Shown here one piece after another: positions 1 through 11,509 of a DNA stretch of 64,000 nt. The DNA comes from Toxonevra muliebris (lineage: Eukaryota > Arthropoda > Insecta > Diptera > Pallopteridae). Numbering within the stretch: position 1 is the stretch's first letter; each line of letters opens with the position of its first letter. The notes beneath the pieces are model-generated. The model did no database searches and was not told the origin of the DNA. It saw only the letters and a list, made by a program, of their open reading frames with translations. Where the stretch lies: NCBI GenBank assembly GCA_963691655.1, contig OY829329.1, positions 64,474,852-64,538,851 of the forward strand, given 5' to 3'. The position numbers were made by a program, and so were the translations under genes.

Positions 1-154
1 ATTATTGCAACATTTTTTTTTTCTTTGTAATGAAGTGTTAAATTTATTTTGGCCAACAATAAATTGTACCTAAAATGTGCTAATTGTACCAAATGTACCT
101 TGTAGTTCGAAAAAGTCGGAAAAAGGTACAATTGTACCTACTTTTTCATCACTG
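1..154 (-). mobile_element. Truncated hAT-like transposon end (cut by window edge)
   Basis: Read on the minus strand, position 154 begins CAGTGATG, a form typical of hAT termini. Inside it are repeated AATTGTACC-type motifs (near 62-70, 84-92, 96-104) and a perfect palindrome GGTACAATTGTACC at 125-138. Clusters of short subterminal repeats are common transposase-binding features of hAT elements. The other end lies outside the window, so no target duplication can be tested. The assignment is inference from terminus form only. Confidence 0.33.
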
Positions 155-1971
155 GTACTTATATCAGCTTTAGGTTAGTATCTCTTCTAAGACTCTCTTC
201 TGAAACTCACTCTCTCATATATGCACAATATATACATTATTTGAACAAGACAAATGCATGAAAACTGAGCGCGTGGCCGTGACGTATGCATGTATATATT
301 CCTCTCTCTCTCTCTCTCTCTCTCAGAGCTCAACGGCGAAAGCTTCGCCAATTATAACTCATGCTTAGTGCTCTTTACAATAACAAACTAAACGAAACCA
401 CGATTATTTCAATTTCCATGAAATAATTTCAATCTGGCAATACCGCGCCTCATCGCGGTAATCGCAAATAGTTTTTTAAGTGCAAAAAATAAAACGTTAA
501 TTTAGTTTATTTAATAAAGTGAAAGCATTCCATGTAAGTTATAATGTAATCTATAAGTCTATATCTCAGAAATAGTTGAAAAAGTTTTGCTCAATTGTCA
601 GCGTATAATGCAAATTAATGTGAAGCTTGTAAGTGCCAAGGCACGTTTTAATGCAATACTATTTTCCTCCCTTTTCATCCATTTTGCTTCTTATTGTTGC
701 TAATTAATGCTGCATTTGAATCGCGTAAAATATATAGAAATTTTCCCACAAAAATACGAAATTAATTTTGCTTCTTCTTTTGTTTTGGCTTTTTGCTTAT
801 TTAATGTTTTTGTACAAGAATTTTCACTCTGCTGTCAGTTTATAGTGCGCGAAATGACATCCGTTTTTCATTTCATTTTCGTAGTATCTTGGGCGTGCAT
901 TTTCTTTGGTTAAGTTCTTCTTGGCGGCGAATATTTTTTTTTTGTTTCGTTTGCTTCATTTTGCATTTTCGACTGTTTTTTTTTTTTTGTTTCGTTTCGT
1001 TTCGCCTAACGTTAAAATATGAAAATTAACTTGCAGCAGAAGGACATAATTTTTCTACATAAGTTTCTTAATTTAAGTTTTAAATTAGTTTTAACTCCTT
1101 AAAGAAAAAATAAATGGCAGATTCTGTGCAGTAAGCAAGTGCTTTGAGTGCGTATATCAGAATCGGGGGGAAAAACATTTTTTACCACATAAATAAAGTA
1201 GATAGGAAAAATTATCACTTCATATGCCAAACTTTTTCTCTAAGTAGACGAGGAAAGTAAATTAAACTAAAAGCACGCATCGTAATTATTTTCTATTTTT
1301 CAACTTGGGAAAAATTCAATGAAGACAATATGAATATTAATTTATTTATATACAAACATATAATATTCTGATAAATAAATAGTTTTAGATTTCAAATACT
1401 TAGTCCTGTGCAGTGGATATTTCTTTTCATAGCTAATGGGTTAATACTTTTGGGTGGTGAGCGCATGGTGAGCGAAATGCACATCATCTATTCTTTGCCC
1501 GCCTCCCCTCCCCCCGCTCCTCCCCCAACAACACCGCTAAATCCTTTCAGGACCATAGGGAAACCAGTGGAGATAACTGAATCCAGATTTACATTCTCTT
1601 CTTGTTACAATTTTTGAACAAAACAAACTTTTTTCGCCTTTTAAGGTCTGAACATTCATGGGCCATTTAGAGCACCGGTGGCTCAGGGGTTCTATTCTTT
1701 TTTCGAAATTTTTCTGTATATTCTTCTTAGATCATTTTTTAAAGATAGACAAAGTTGCTTAGTATGAATTCTTGACCGTAAAGAAACTAGAAACATTAGA
1801 GCAACATCAGATTTCAGATTCGCATTCTTTGACTCTTTGCAAAAAGGTTTTTAAAAAGTTGAAGATCTTATGGTCACCGGTGACCCATAGCAAAGCTTGT
1901 TTTCCTAAAAAGTATACACTGATTCAAAAAAATGGGAAATTATGTGCGAGTAAATAGTTTTTTCTATAACA
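155..1971. other. AT-rich non-coding stretch
   Basis: No gene is recognised here. The stretch holds a CT microsatellite (301-324), poly-T runs near 938-1000, a C-rich patch near 1499-1530, and a perfect 14-bp palindrome GGTCACCGGTGACC at 1872-1885. Short open frames here have no recognisable domain. Confidence 0.5.
301..324. repeat. (CT)n microsatellite
   Basis: This is a run of about 12 CT dinucleotides on the plus strand. Similar tracts recur at 37,960-37,980, 55,563-55,612 and 62,179-62,199. Confidence 0.85.
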
Positions 1972-1973
1972 TA

Positions 1974-3070
1974 TTGGGAGTATGAATGTATAAACGTAAT
2001 TTGGACATTTATTGATTATAAATTTATTCTTTAAAGTATTGCCCATCGTTAGCCACAACCTTTTCCCATCTTTCTGGTAGCATACGGATTCCGCGTCGAA
2101 AGAACTCCTCATCTTTTGAGGCTATCCACGAATCTACCCATTTTTTGAGTTCTTCGAAAGAACGGAAGTGCTGTTCAGCCAGGCCATGTGTCATCGATCA
2201 GAACAAGTGGTAATCAGAAGGAGCAATGTCTGGAGAATACAGCGGGTGGGGTAGCACTTCCCACTTCAGCGTTTCCAAGTATGTTTTTACTTGCCTTGCA
2301 ACTTCGTCGTGTCTATGCTCATATTCTGGCCTCTTATCCTTTAATGCTCATAACACACGACACTTTTCACATCCCACCAAATACACAGCATGAGCTTGGA
2401 TCCATGGATGTTCGGCTTTGCCGTTGATGTTGATGCATGTCCGAGCGGTCCCCATGATTTTTTACGCTTTGAGTTAACGTAACGTATCCACTTTTCATCG
2501 CCAGTCACAATACGATGAAGAAAACCCTTTCTTTTCTGTCGTTCAATCAGCAGTTCACATGTGAAAAATCGTCGTTCGACGTCTCTCGGCTTCAATTCGT
2601 ACGGCACCCAATTTCCTTGCTTTTGAATCATTTCCGATGCTTTTAATCATTTGGAAATCGTTGATTGATCAACTCCTAATGATTCTTCTTCGAGTAATGC
2701 CTTCAATTCTTCATCTTCGAGCTCAAAATCACCACTTTTGAAACGGGCACACCACACCTGACACATTCTAACGTCTATAGCACAGTCAGGATAAGCTTCA
2801 GTGAGTAAACGATGTGCTTCAGTTGCGTTTTTCTTTAAATGGAAGAAGCAAATTAAAACTTCCCGCAAATGTTGTTTTGTTGGCACGAAATTCGACATTT
2901 TCAGCTATAGTTAAACACTTTTGTAAAATTATGAAAATTATTTGACAGATCAATTCTTATAGTATTTTTGGCACTCTTCGAGATAGAATAGCTGTCAATG
3001 TTAAAAAAATGGCGCGTATGATAGATATGAAGTTAGTCACAATTACGAGTTTATACATTAATACTCCCAA
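1974..3070 (-). mobile_element. mariner element, mauritiana-like, defective
   Basis: Both ends are present. The left end TTGGGAGTATGAATGTATAA (1974 on) matches the inverted right end ending at 3070 with few differences over about 30 bp. A TA dinucleotide, the mariner target duplication, flanks each side (1972-1973 and 3071-3072). The minus-strand transposase is broken by stops and deletions, so the copy cannot move itself. At 1097 bp it is about 200 bp shorter than a full mariner of roughly 1.3 kb, in line with internal deletions. The intact terminal repeats mean it could in principle still be mobilised in trans. Confidence 0.93.
2024..2898 (-). pseudogene. mariner transposase pseudogene
   Basis: The start codon is at 2898 (MSNFVPTKQHLREVL...), with the N-terminal helix-turn-helix region typical of mauritiana-subfamily transposases. 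An in-frame TGA at 2647-2649 follows the DQSTISK motif. The same frame then continues through NWVPYEL and the catalytic-core motif TGDEKWI, which holds the first catalytic Asp, to the MLCIWWD block. After 2341 a deletion with frame change removes the segment that should contain the second Asp (HDNARPH-type motif). A third frame resumes with KTYLETLKWEVLPH and the YSPDIAPSDYHLF motif that holds the third Asp, followed by a TGA in HLF-stop-SM, and ends at TAA 2024-2026. The linker between the HTH and catalytic parts is also shortened. Transposition chemistry is certainly lost. Confidence 0.92.
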
Positions 3071-3072
3071 TA

Positions 3073-3655
3073 TTAAAAATTTAGCGTATTTGGACAGAAT
3101 TGTAAAAAGTGTGTGCGATTGAAAATAGGAAAATTTTTTTTTTTTATTTTAGGTCACAGTCATGGTAGCAATTCCAAACTTTTTTTTAATAATAACTAAA
3201 GCACAATCAATTATATTTTCATCGAATATAAATTTATTAAGATCGATGCAATAGTTTTTAAATAAACTGGAAAAACTTATATTTGGGCGTCGGTAATCAA
3301 TGGTCCCGAAATGGTTAACCAAAGAGTAGCCAAAAGCACATAATTTATTTATTACAAACATAGTGTAATTGTACTAAGAGAGAGAAAATGAGAGAGTCAA
3401 GAGAATAAGAAACTCAAAGAGCGAGTTGGTTTTCTTTAATATTGTTCTCCTGATTGTGTTTTTACATGAAGGAGGGAGATAAAAGCAGGGCCGATTAACA
3501 TCTAATGTTTATTTTGTCGTATAATAAATATTCATTTTAAAAATGAAAATTATCAATTAGTTTTTTAAACATTACATTTTCGTAATCAATACTCCAAAGC
3601 AGATATGCTTAGCCTTTGAGCTCAAGACCAAAAACAGCTTTTGTGCTTTCACATC
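3073..3655. other. Non-coding AT-rich spacer
   Basis: There is no recognisable gene or element between the mariner and the stem-loop repeat. The stretch includes a short run of GAGAGA-type sequence near 3377-3400. Confidence 0.45.
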
Positions 3656-3732
3656 GTCGCCTGAGAATTGATTTGGCGTATAGGTATATGAATTTGTACA
3701 CACATACGCCAAATCAATCCTCAGGTAACGAC
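3656..3732. repeat. Stem-loop repeat, CGCCTGAGAATTGATTTGG arms (copy 1)
   Basis: The left arm (3656-3680) and the right arm (3705-3732) are inverted copies of GTCG..CCTGAGAATTGATTTGGCG, separated by a loop of about 24 bp. The same arms recur at 56,406-56,486 with a different loop, so this is a dispersed palindromic repeat and not a chance hairpin. It is likely a tiny non-autonomous DNA element, though no target duplication was resolved. Confidence 0.7.
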
Positions 3733-3831
3733 ATGTACACATTCGGAGCTTATGTGCTTTTACACATACACGACAGATAATCGTACGTTTACCCAACATA
3801 ATCGCACAAATTGCATACATTGACATTGGGC

Positions 3832-5416
3832 CAGCGATGCCAACTTGCCGGGAATTTCCCGATTTGTGGGGAATTTTACTTAGTACGGGAAATCGGGGAA
3901 TGAGCTGTTTTTTGCGGGGAATGTGAAACCGTTCATCTTTTACTTAATAAAGTCTGTAGAATATTTTTTGTCTAATTTTATGTAATGCAAATCGTTTAAG
4001 TTTTGCAATACTTCATATTTTAGGTCTTGGTTTGGAGAAATCGATTTTAAAAAAGTGTGTAATTCGAAATTATTATTTTTCAAAAGTATTTTGTTAAAAT
4101 TTCAGAGAGAAACTCAAAGTGCTTTCGTAGATATAAACCATTATAGCGGCAAGTGTCAGTCAGGCGAAAACAGTCGCTCAGCACTTCGGCTTACCTTTCG
4201 GTCGTTCAGAAAGACTTAGCTATGCCTTCGTCCAGCACCTCCTGATTAATAACTCCGGTCTGCGATTTCATCGGTCACCGATCTGTGCATTATACAGATG
4301 CGCCTCTTGGTCGTATTGGGCGGGAGGAAGGTCCGTTGGTATTCGACGATATATTTAAAATATATTGCAAAAAAAGGTTTTTGCCATTGGCACGTACGAT
4401 CTAAAATTTAAATATGTTTTTCTATACAACAATGGCCTCAGAACATAACAGAAAAAAAGTTTGGTTAATTTTTTGTTCAATTTGCAACGTTGTACTTTAA
4501 AAAAAAGGCCAATTTTTGAGAAAACTAATTTTGACTGTCAGCCATTTTGTGAATCATCGGTCAAACAAAATAATAGTAGGATGTCCTAAGACCATAGTCA
4601 TAATTGAGAGGCTGAGAGGAAAAGTGGTATAACTTCTACGTTCAGAAAAAAGTGGAATAATTTTACTTAAGAACAAAAGCAAAACGAAATATGTTCAGAG
4701 CGAAAACGGAATAAAAAACTATGCTGTTCTTGCTCTGAAAGAATTGCTTTAGCATTTTTGTTCTTACTTTTAAGGCGTTTCATTTTCACTCTAAACCGTA
4801 TTACTTATGCCATTCTTGCACTGATACTCTAAATTATTTCACTTTTAGCCCGCTTTTCCTCTCAGCCTGTCAATTTGTCTAAGGGTCCTTCCAGTGTGCC
4901 GCATTCGTGCGATGATGATTTTTAAAACGTCCTCCATTAAGCTACAAAAAAAAATCTAGTATACAATTTTACAGAATTTGAAGTCCTTAAATATGTATAG
5001 CTTTAAAAATAGCTCAAACTTACACAAAGTTTAGCATTATTGGGTAATTTTAACGCGATCAGTCAAAAATTCGCCGAGTTGGAGGGCGGTAGAATTTATA
5101 CATTTTGGTCAAACAGCCTCTGTTTGGGAACGTCGAGTAACTCGGTACACCGGATTCATTTGAGCTCAATCGATTTTAAGAGTGGGTTCCCTTGAGATGA
5201 AATCTTCCATGTGTCAAAAGAATTCCGAAGTCAGAAAGTACCTTACTATTAACCTACCAGTTCTGGACCGCATTAAAATGAGATTAACCTTGATCAATTT
5301 TAAACGTGTCTCGTTGTTATAATATAAAATTATACCGGTGCGGGGAATTTGATTGAAATCAGGGGGAATTTCTCGAGCGCTATCGGGGAGACAGAAAAAA
5401 TGAGTTGGCATCCCTG
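3832..5416 (+). mobile_element. Non-autonomous hAT-like element, copy A
   Basis: The left end reads CAGCGATGCCAACTTG. The right end, read inverted, is CAGGGATGCCAACTCA. The flanking 8-bp direct repeats are CATTGGGC (3824-3831) and CGTTGGGC (5417-5424), one mismatch apart. An 8-bp duplication together with a CAG-type terminus indicates the hAT superfamily. Just inside the ends are repeated GGGGAATT motifs, in both orientations, which may be transposase sites. No transposase frame is visible. At 1585 bp it is the longest copy, partly because a second MITE (4602-4875) sits inside it. Copies B, C and D share the same ends and subterminal blocks. Confidence 0.85.
4602..4875. mobile_element. MITE nested in hAT-like copy A
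   Basis: The left end AATTGAGAGGCTGAGAGG (4602 on) and the inverted right end AATTGACAGGCTGAGAGG (ending 4875) form a terminal repeat that continues with GAAAAGTGG against GAAAAGCGG. This segment has no visible counterpart in hAT-like copies B, C and D, so it is a later insertion. There is no coding capacity. The exact target duplication is ambiguous because the outermost bases AATT are themselves palindromic. Confidence 0.65.
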
Positions 5417-5424
5417 CGTTGGGC

Positions 5425-6469
5425 AAACCTGCTCCAAAGCATTAATTACTGAGTAAGTCGTGCTCTTTCATATCTCATCGCTCTTTTTCTATCTCATTCT
5501 TACACATTATAATACTCAATGGTAATACAGTTTAATAATGAATGTGAAAAGCTTTAACCACTCAACTCCCGTTTACTTCGGTAATTGATAAAAATTGCGT
5601 AAACTGTTCAAAATGATGTTGGTCGCTCCATCCTTAAATGACCAAAAATATTTTGCACTTATAAAATTGCATAAACTGTAAGCTTGTAAAAGCGACAGAA
5701 AGTATGAAAGCGAAAGAACGATGGGAAAAATATACGTAGTTTCAACCAAAAAGACCTAAATTGAAATTGTGGTTTTCAAAGCAAACACTGCACTGCAGAA
5801 TCAATATGTGTAGGTAACATGAACAGATGGTACCCTAGCAACAACAAAAAACATACATACATACATACATTGTGTTCATATACTACACACAATACAAACA
5901 AAAAAAAAAAACCCTACGTATCTACCAGCTCATATGAAATGAAGTTAAAATATACGCAGAATTCAATGGAAAAGCAAACCCAGTAAACATCATTATTCAT
6001 TGAAACGTTGATAATGAGTGTGACTTTCAGTATATACATACAGATCGATGTATGTGTGCCTATCAATATGTGTATGTATGTGTATACATTGCGTGTGTGT
6101 TGTATGTGCATAGGTTGTGTTTTCACTTGCAATACTTGAAAATACGTAAAATGTATAGTTTTGAACAGACAGACATTATTGGTTTGATTGCACGTACTCG
6201 TCCAACTACATTTACGTTTACTCGGTCAACCTCAAACAGAAATGGATATGTCCAGGAGAATCAATAGCGCAGCAGCAAAACTTTTTATTCGAACTAATAA
6301 AAGGCACATACGTGTATACGATTCAATTGGAAAATTGCGGTGATAAGAAAGGTGAAAGCAGCCAGCGGTAACGGCAATGGCGTTGGTGGCTGGCAGTGGC
6401 TCCCTTTTAAAAGAAACATCACTTGAATGCTGTGACATTCTATTAAATTTCGGATTGAGTGATGTGTTC
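5425..6469. other. Non-coding stretch with CATA microsatellite
   Basis: No gene is recognised. A (CATA)n run lies near 5852-5871 and TATG/TGTG-rich sequence near 6030-6110. The open frames on both strands around 5914-6267 are low-complexity translations of these runs. Confidence 0.45.
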
Positions 6470-6604
6470 AAGCGAATTCACCGACCGTGTGAAGTTGTTT
6501 TTTTTTTGATGAAGTTTTTCACTCACTTAAATTGAGAGCGTAAGAACTTCATATAAAGAAAAAAAACAAAAGATAGCGCGTCACTCGTTCGGTGAATTTA
6601 ACTT
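6470..6604. mobile_element. AAGGCGGATTCACC-family MITE, copy 1 (135 bp)
   Basis: The left end AAGCGAATTCACCGACCG and the inverted right end AAGTTAAATTCACCGAACG form imperfect terminal repeats. The interior contains AACTTCATATAAA followed by an A-run and a CACTCGTTCGG block. The 133-bp element at 63,028-63,160 has the same interior order and nearly the same length, so the two belong to one family. There is no coding capacity, and the target duplication is unresolved. Confidence 0.65.
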
Positions 6605-7903
6605 TAGTGCTGCTGAAGATAAAGCTGCAATTAATTCATATTTTTCAATTGCTTTAAATGGTAAACGTTTTGAAGCTTCGATATATCGAAAATTATGTGA
6701 CCACTTCATGTTCCAAAAATAGAGAGAAACTTTATTTGAAATGTCAAATACACTAACTACAGAGTAAAACTTAAGCCTCCTTTTTCCTTTTATTTTCATT
6801 ATTGAGTCGTACAAAATCCACTTGTCCTCTCTTTCTTAAACGAACTTGAGCATCAACAACGACAAAATACTTCCACATCAATAGAGGACTACAGTGAAAC
6901 ATTAAAAGTCTAGTGATTGCAATTTTTAATACATAAAAAATATATGTAGGTACAAATACATACATATCTATGTGTATATGTATGTACATTTTTATGTATA
7001 TATATATAAATGTTTCATTTAATCGTTAAAAAAAAAGAAGAAAATTACGCGTTATGCTCCTCTCATCCGGGCTGAGCACATAATTATCATCAACATCATC
7101 AGAAGTTATCTTGTTGTCGTTGTAGTAAAGTGTTCATTGTTGTTGCTGGCACTGCTTCTGCCGCTGTAAACGACGATTGGTATTGGTGATTGTGTGCATG
7201 CAATGGCAACTGACCAGACCACGGATAATTTCATTGCCCGCATGTAGCACAAGTGTAATCCCATTAAAATCCATTAAGTTAAATTATTTCCATTATTATC
7301 TTGTCGCGTTGCTGATGTCGTCGTCGTCGTAGTCGTTGTCGTTGTCGTCGTGTGCCAGGATAAGAGTATAGAACTGAAGAGTGGGTGGACATTGAGTGGT
7401 TGATGCCGTTGGTGCTGGCGCTTGTTTCCGTTGCATTTTATTCATACATACATACTGTGTATATGTGAATGTATGTGTGTACATTTTGCACCAACTGTTG
7501 TCGTATTTGCTTTTGTTCTTATTTCCATTGTTTGTTGTAATTGCTGTTGTTGTAGTTGTAGCTTTTCCCCTCTACATATCGCATCTTGATTGCATCAATA
7601 ATTGTTATTTTACCTGTAATTTTAATTTATTCCCATTTCATGATTGCATGTAATTGTTGCAGTTTTTATTATTATTTTTATCGCTCTTTTTTTTTTGCAA
7701 GTATTAAAGAATTTGATCTTATTCGAAATTAAAATTTCATTGATTTTCTATCTGAATGCAATTTGCGATTGAATCCATTAATTGATAGTGGTTACGATGA
7801 ATATCGAATTACCTGAACCTACAATAACGAATCAGAAATCAGGAATGAAGAATGTTCAAGAAACAAGAATCTAAAATTAAGGATCAAGTATTTGACAAGT
7901 ACG
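6605..7903. other. Non-coding stretch with GTC/GTT repeats
   Basis: No gene is recognised. TATA/TGTA-rich sequence lies near 6940-7015. A GTCGTCGTC/GTCGTT trinucleotide tract lies near 7312-7352, with TTG-rich sequence near 7495-7560. Open frames on both strands here are translations of these repeats. Confidence 0.45.
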
Positions 7904-8707
7904 AGAATCAAAGAATCAGGGAATCAAAGAATCAAAAAATCAGAGAATCAAAGAATCAAAGAATCAAAGAATCAAAGAATCAAAGAATCAAAGAATCAAA
8001 GAATCAAAGAATCAAAGAATCAAAGAATCAAAGAATCAAAGAATCAAAGAATCAAAGAATCAAAGAATCAAAGAATCAAAGAATCAAAGAATCAAAGAAT
8101 CAAAGAATCAAAGAATCAAAGAATCAAAGAATCAAAGAATCAAAGAATCAAAGAATCAAAGAATCAAAGAATCAAAGAATCAAAGAATCAAAGAATCAAA
8201 GAATCAAAGAATCAAAGAATCAAAGAATCAAAGAATCAAAGAATCAAAGAATCAAAGAATCAAAGAATCAAAGAATCAAAGAATCAAAGAATCAAAGAAT
8301 CAAAGAATCAAAGAATCAAAGAATCAAAGAATCAAAGAATCAAAGAATCAAAGAATCAAAGAATCAAAGAATCAAAGAATCAAAGAATCAAAGAATCAAA
8401 GAATCAAAGAATCAAAGAATCAAAGAATCAAAGAATTAAAGAATCAAAGAATCAAAGAATCAAAGAATCAAAGAATCAAAGAATCAAAGAATCAAAGAAT
8501 CAAAGAATCAAAGAATCAAAGAATCAAAGAATCAAAGAATCAAAGAATCAAAGAATCAAAGAATCAAAGAATCAAAGAATCAAAGAATCAAAGAATCAAA
8601 GAATCAAAGAATCAAAGAATCAAAGAATCAAAGAATCAAAGAATCAAAGAATCAAAGAATCAAAGAATCAAAGAATCAAAGAATCAAAGAATCAGAGAGT
8701 CAAAGAA
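7904..8707. repeat. 8-bp tandem array, unit AATCAAAG, about 100 copies
   Basis: The array runs about 800 bp. The first ~40 bp (to about 7944) and the last ~20 bp are degenerate (AATCAGGG, AATCAAAA, AATCAGAG, AGTCAAAG). Between them it is almost perfect, with one visible substitution, C to T at 8437. Because 8 bp is not a multiple of 3, all three forward frames read the same 8-residue cycle KESKNQRI with no stop, which creates long spurious open frames (7852-8439 and 7892-8710). The one substitution makes the only internal stop (TAA 8437-8439) in one frame. There is no evidence that it is translated. Confidence 0.97.
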
Positions 8708-9070
8708 TGAATGATCCAGACCAGGAAACCTTATATGGTTGCACGACAAGTATAAATTATTTGAATATTGGTATCTATACATTTATTAGTATAACTACAA
8801 TTTTATTCCAGAAGATCCAGAAGTGCTACACTATCATATTATATATCAAAAAGAACTTGACGAGTAGGTTAACCAAAAATTATCAGATTTAAAATCGGTT
8901 AAGCCAATTCCAAAATATTAGCTTCAGAAGTTCTTTAAAATTAACTCATTGAACAAAGCATTGCATTGCATTGTAAAAATCGTTACTTAAGCGGGAGTAA
9001 ATAGCAAGTGAAAGAGAGAGAGAGAGAGAAGTCAATAGTAACGGCATTTCTCAGAATTATCTAACGAATT
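8708..9070. other. Spacer between tandem array and hAT-like copy B
   Basis: No gene is recognised. A short GA microsatellite lies near 9013-9029. Confidence 0.45.
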
Positions 9071-9078
9071 ATCTGTAT

Positions 9079-10156
9079 CAGGGATGCCAACTCATTTTTA
9101 CTGTCTCCCCGATAGCCGTCGAGAAATTCCACGATTTTCGATTAAATTCACCGCACCGGTATAATTTTATATTATAACAGCACGATACGCACTTTCCATA
9201 TAAACATTTTATAAAAACGAAAAATACCTTTACGTTGGCTTAAAATTAGTTCTGGTGATTGTTGTTTTAAAGCGGCCTTACACTATTTCGGCCCAAAACT
9301 TAACCATTTTTTATAGGACTGGTAGGTTAATAAAAATGTTTTTTCTGACTTCGGAGTTCTTTTGACACATGAGTGATTTCATCTCAAGGGAATCCACTCT
9401 CAAAATCGATCTGGCTCAAACTTTCACAAAGTTTAGCCCCATTGGGTAGTAGTTACCACACCAAATTTGAACGAGGTGGGGAGCCTTAACTTACTAGACG
9501 TTGATTTTGATAGATAAACAAGGCTCAGCTCACTTTTGGACATCAAAGTTCTCAAAAAAAAAGGCATGGACTTTCTTTTGGCTCAAATAGAAAATGGCGA
9601 AAATTTTGTTTTAATTAAAACGGGTTCAAAGTTTTGACTATCGGTTTTTAACATTAAAAATATACTTCATTTTCTTTGTGATGGCTGACCGTAGTTTGTA
9701 AGTTTACAGATTAGTCAGCAAGGATTAAAAACTATTAATCAGGAGGTGCTGGACCAAGGCATAAGCCTTTCTGAATGGCCGAAAGGGAAGGCAACTGTTT
9801 TTCCTGACTAACACTCTGCATTATAATTGTCTATATCTATGAAAGCACTCTGAATTTCTCTCTGAAATTTATACAACTTTTGAAATGAAAGTCTTTCAAC
9901 CAAAGAAAGTCTTCAAACCAAGAAAGTACAGCGCTCATTTAAGAAAAGATGAAGATTTTAAGACCTAAAAAAATAAATATTGCAAAAGTTAAACGATTTC
10001 CATTAAATAAAATTTGACAAAAAATACTCCACTGGCTTTAATAACTAAAAGCTGAACGGTTTCAAATTCCCCGCAAAAAACAGCTCATTCCTCGATTCCC
10101 CGCACTATGTAAAATTACCCGCAAATCGGGGAATTCCCCGCAAGTTGGCATCGCTG
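9079..10156 (-). mobile_element. Non-autonomous hAT-like element, copy B
   Basis: Orientation is opposite to copy A. The left end is CAGGGATGCCAACTCA and the right end, inverted, is CAGCGATGCCAACTTG. Flanking 8-bp repeats are ATCTGTAT (9071-9078) and ATCTGCAT (10,157-10,164), one mismatch apart. It is 1078 bp long. It shares with copy A the GGTATAATTTTATATTATAA block near one end, the CAGCTCATTCC block near the other, and the GAAAGG/GGCCGAAAGG middle. No transposase is visible. Confidence 0.87.
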
Positions 10157-10164
10157 ATCTGCAT

Positions 10165-11509
10165 ACACAAATAACAAAACAAACACCAACGAGCTGTTTG
10201 GTTTTCTTTTGATATTTGTTTTTTCATAAAGGAGCCTTACCGACTAGTAATTTATCATTTTCAGAGAGGTTGCACACACATATTCCAATGAAGGTATAAC
10301 AACTTAAAGTTTAAAAGGATACTAACTTCACTAAATGTTTCCTTTACTTGTATTCTTAAATTTGTATTTACATGTTTATGTTTTTACATACATCAGTTTT
10401 ACTCTAGTTAACCATAAATCCATGAAATTCACTTTTTCCTTTGTGTTTAGTTTAGAGTTTGTTTTGCCTCAAGCATTTCCTCTTCATATGTATTCATTAT
10501 TAAAAGCTTAAATCCGGTTGAGTTTTCAATTTTGTCGCCTGAAAACGTACGCCACATGAAATCACGCTGGCACAAAAATAACACATACAACCATACACAT
10601 TCTCCCATATACTCTTATGTACCTATATGTACATATATATATATGTATGTACGTGCGTGTGTAATGTTTTTGTGAAAAGGTTCACTTAATATGAATGTTT
10701 ATGAGTATTTCTACCAAAAAAGGTGATTATGCTCAACAAAAAAAAAAACATAAAATTAGGTTAGCCTCAGGAAAGATTATTTAATTTCATTTGTATTAAC
10801 TTGGGTACAGATTGGTCATTGTCTGAAAATATTAAATTAAGAGATTAGTATTTAAAATGGCAAGATTTTATGTTTCATCAGTTCATTTATTAAGCAATTG
10901 TGTTAAGTATACAAAAGAACAATGAGTAAATTATCTTATAAAAGAGAAAACTTACATAGGCATCTCAAATACTTGCATCCTTTCAAAAACTGATTGACGT
11001 ATCTGTCATAGCATAAAACATATTAATAAGTATTTTAGTTGTCAGCTTGAACTAAACTTGAAACTATGAAGCCACAGTAAATAGATATTCAAAGCTTTTA
11101 TATACCAAATGATGTTGAATAAGAAAATTATTATTTTTCATTGAAAATATATATTCAATGAGAATGTTGAATGAGAAAATTTATATGAATTGAGAGTAAT
11201 GTTCTACGTGACGAGATTTATTTATACCACGTCATCAATAAAGTTCTCGTTAATAATTATGAATTTATGTCTTAAGAAATTTTAGTTTTTACGTGTACAA
11301 TCTTTAATCTTAGTTTTCCTTCCTCTACATATGTACATCAATATTTTTCAATCACTCTTTACCCTTTTTGCAATAAAAGTTTCAATCTTGGCTAAACTTT
11401 GATGAAAATTTTAGTTTTACATTGATTTCTGGTTAGGCGGAGCATATCAAGCAGACAAACCTGAAATCAAAACTATAAGGTAGATTAAACAAATGTGGAA
11501 TGCCATTTT
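10165..11509. other. AT-rich non-coding stretch
   Basis: No gene or element is recognised. A TA/TATG-rich microsatellite lies near 10,622-10,650. The open frames are short and featureless. Confidence 0.45.

Noticed and set aside
7852..8710. Long open frames (195 and 272 codons) suggesting a repetitive charged protein
   Set aside because: They are translations of the AATCAAAG array. Every frame gives the same 8-residue cycle, and there is no promoter, domain or unique sequence.
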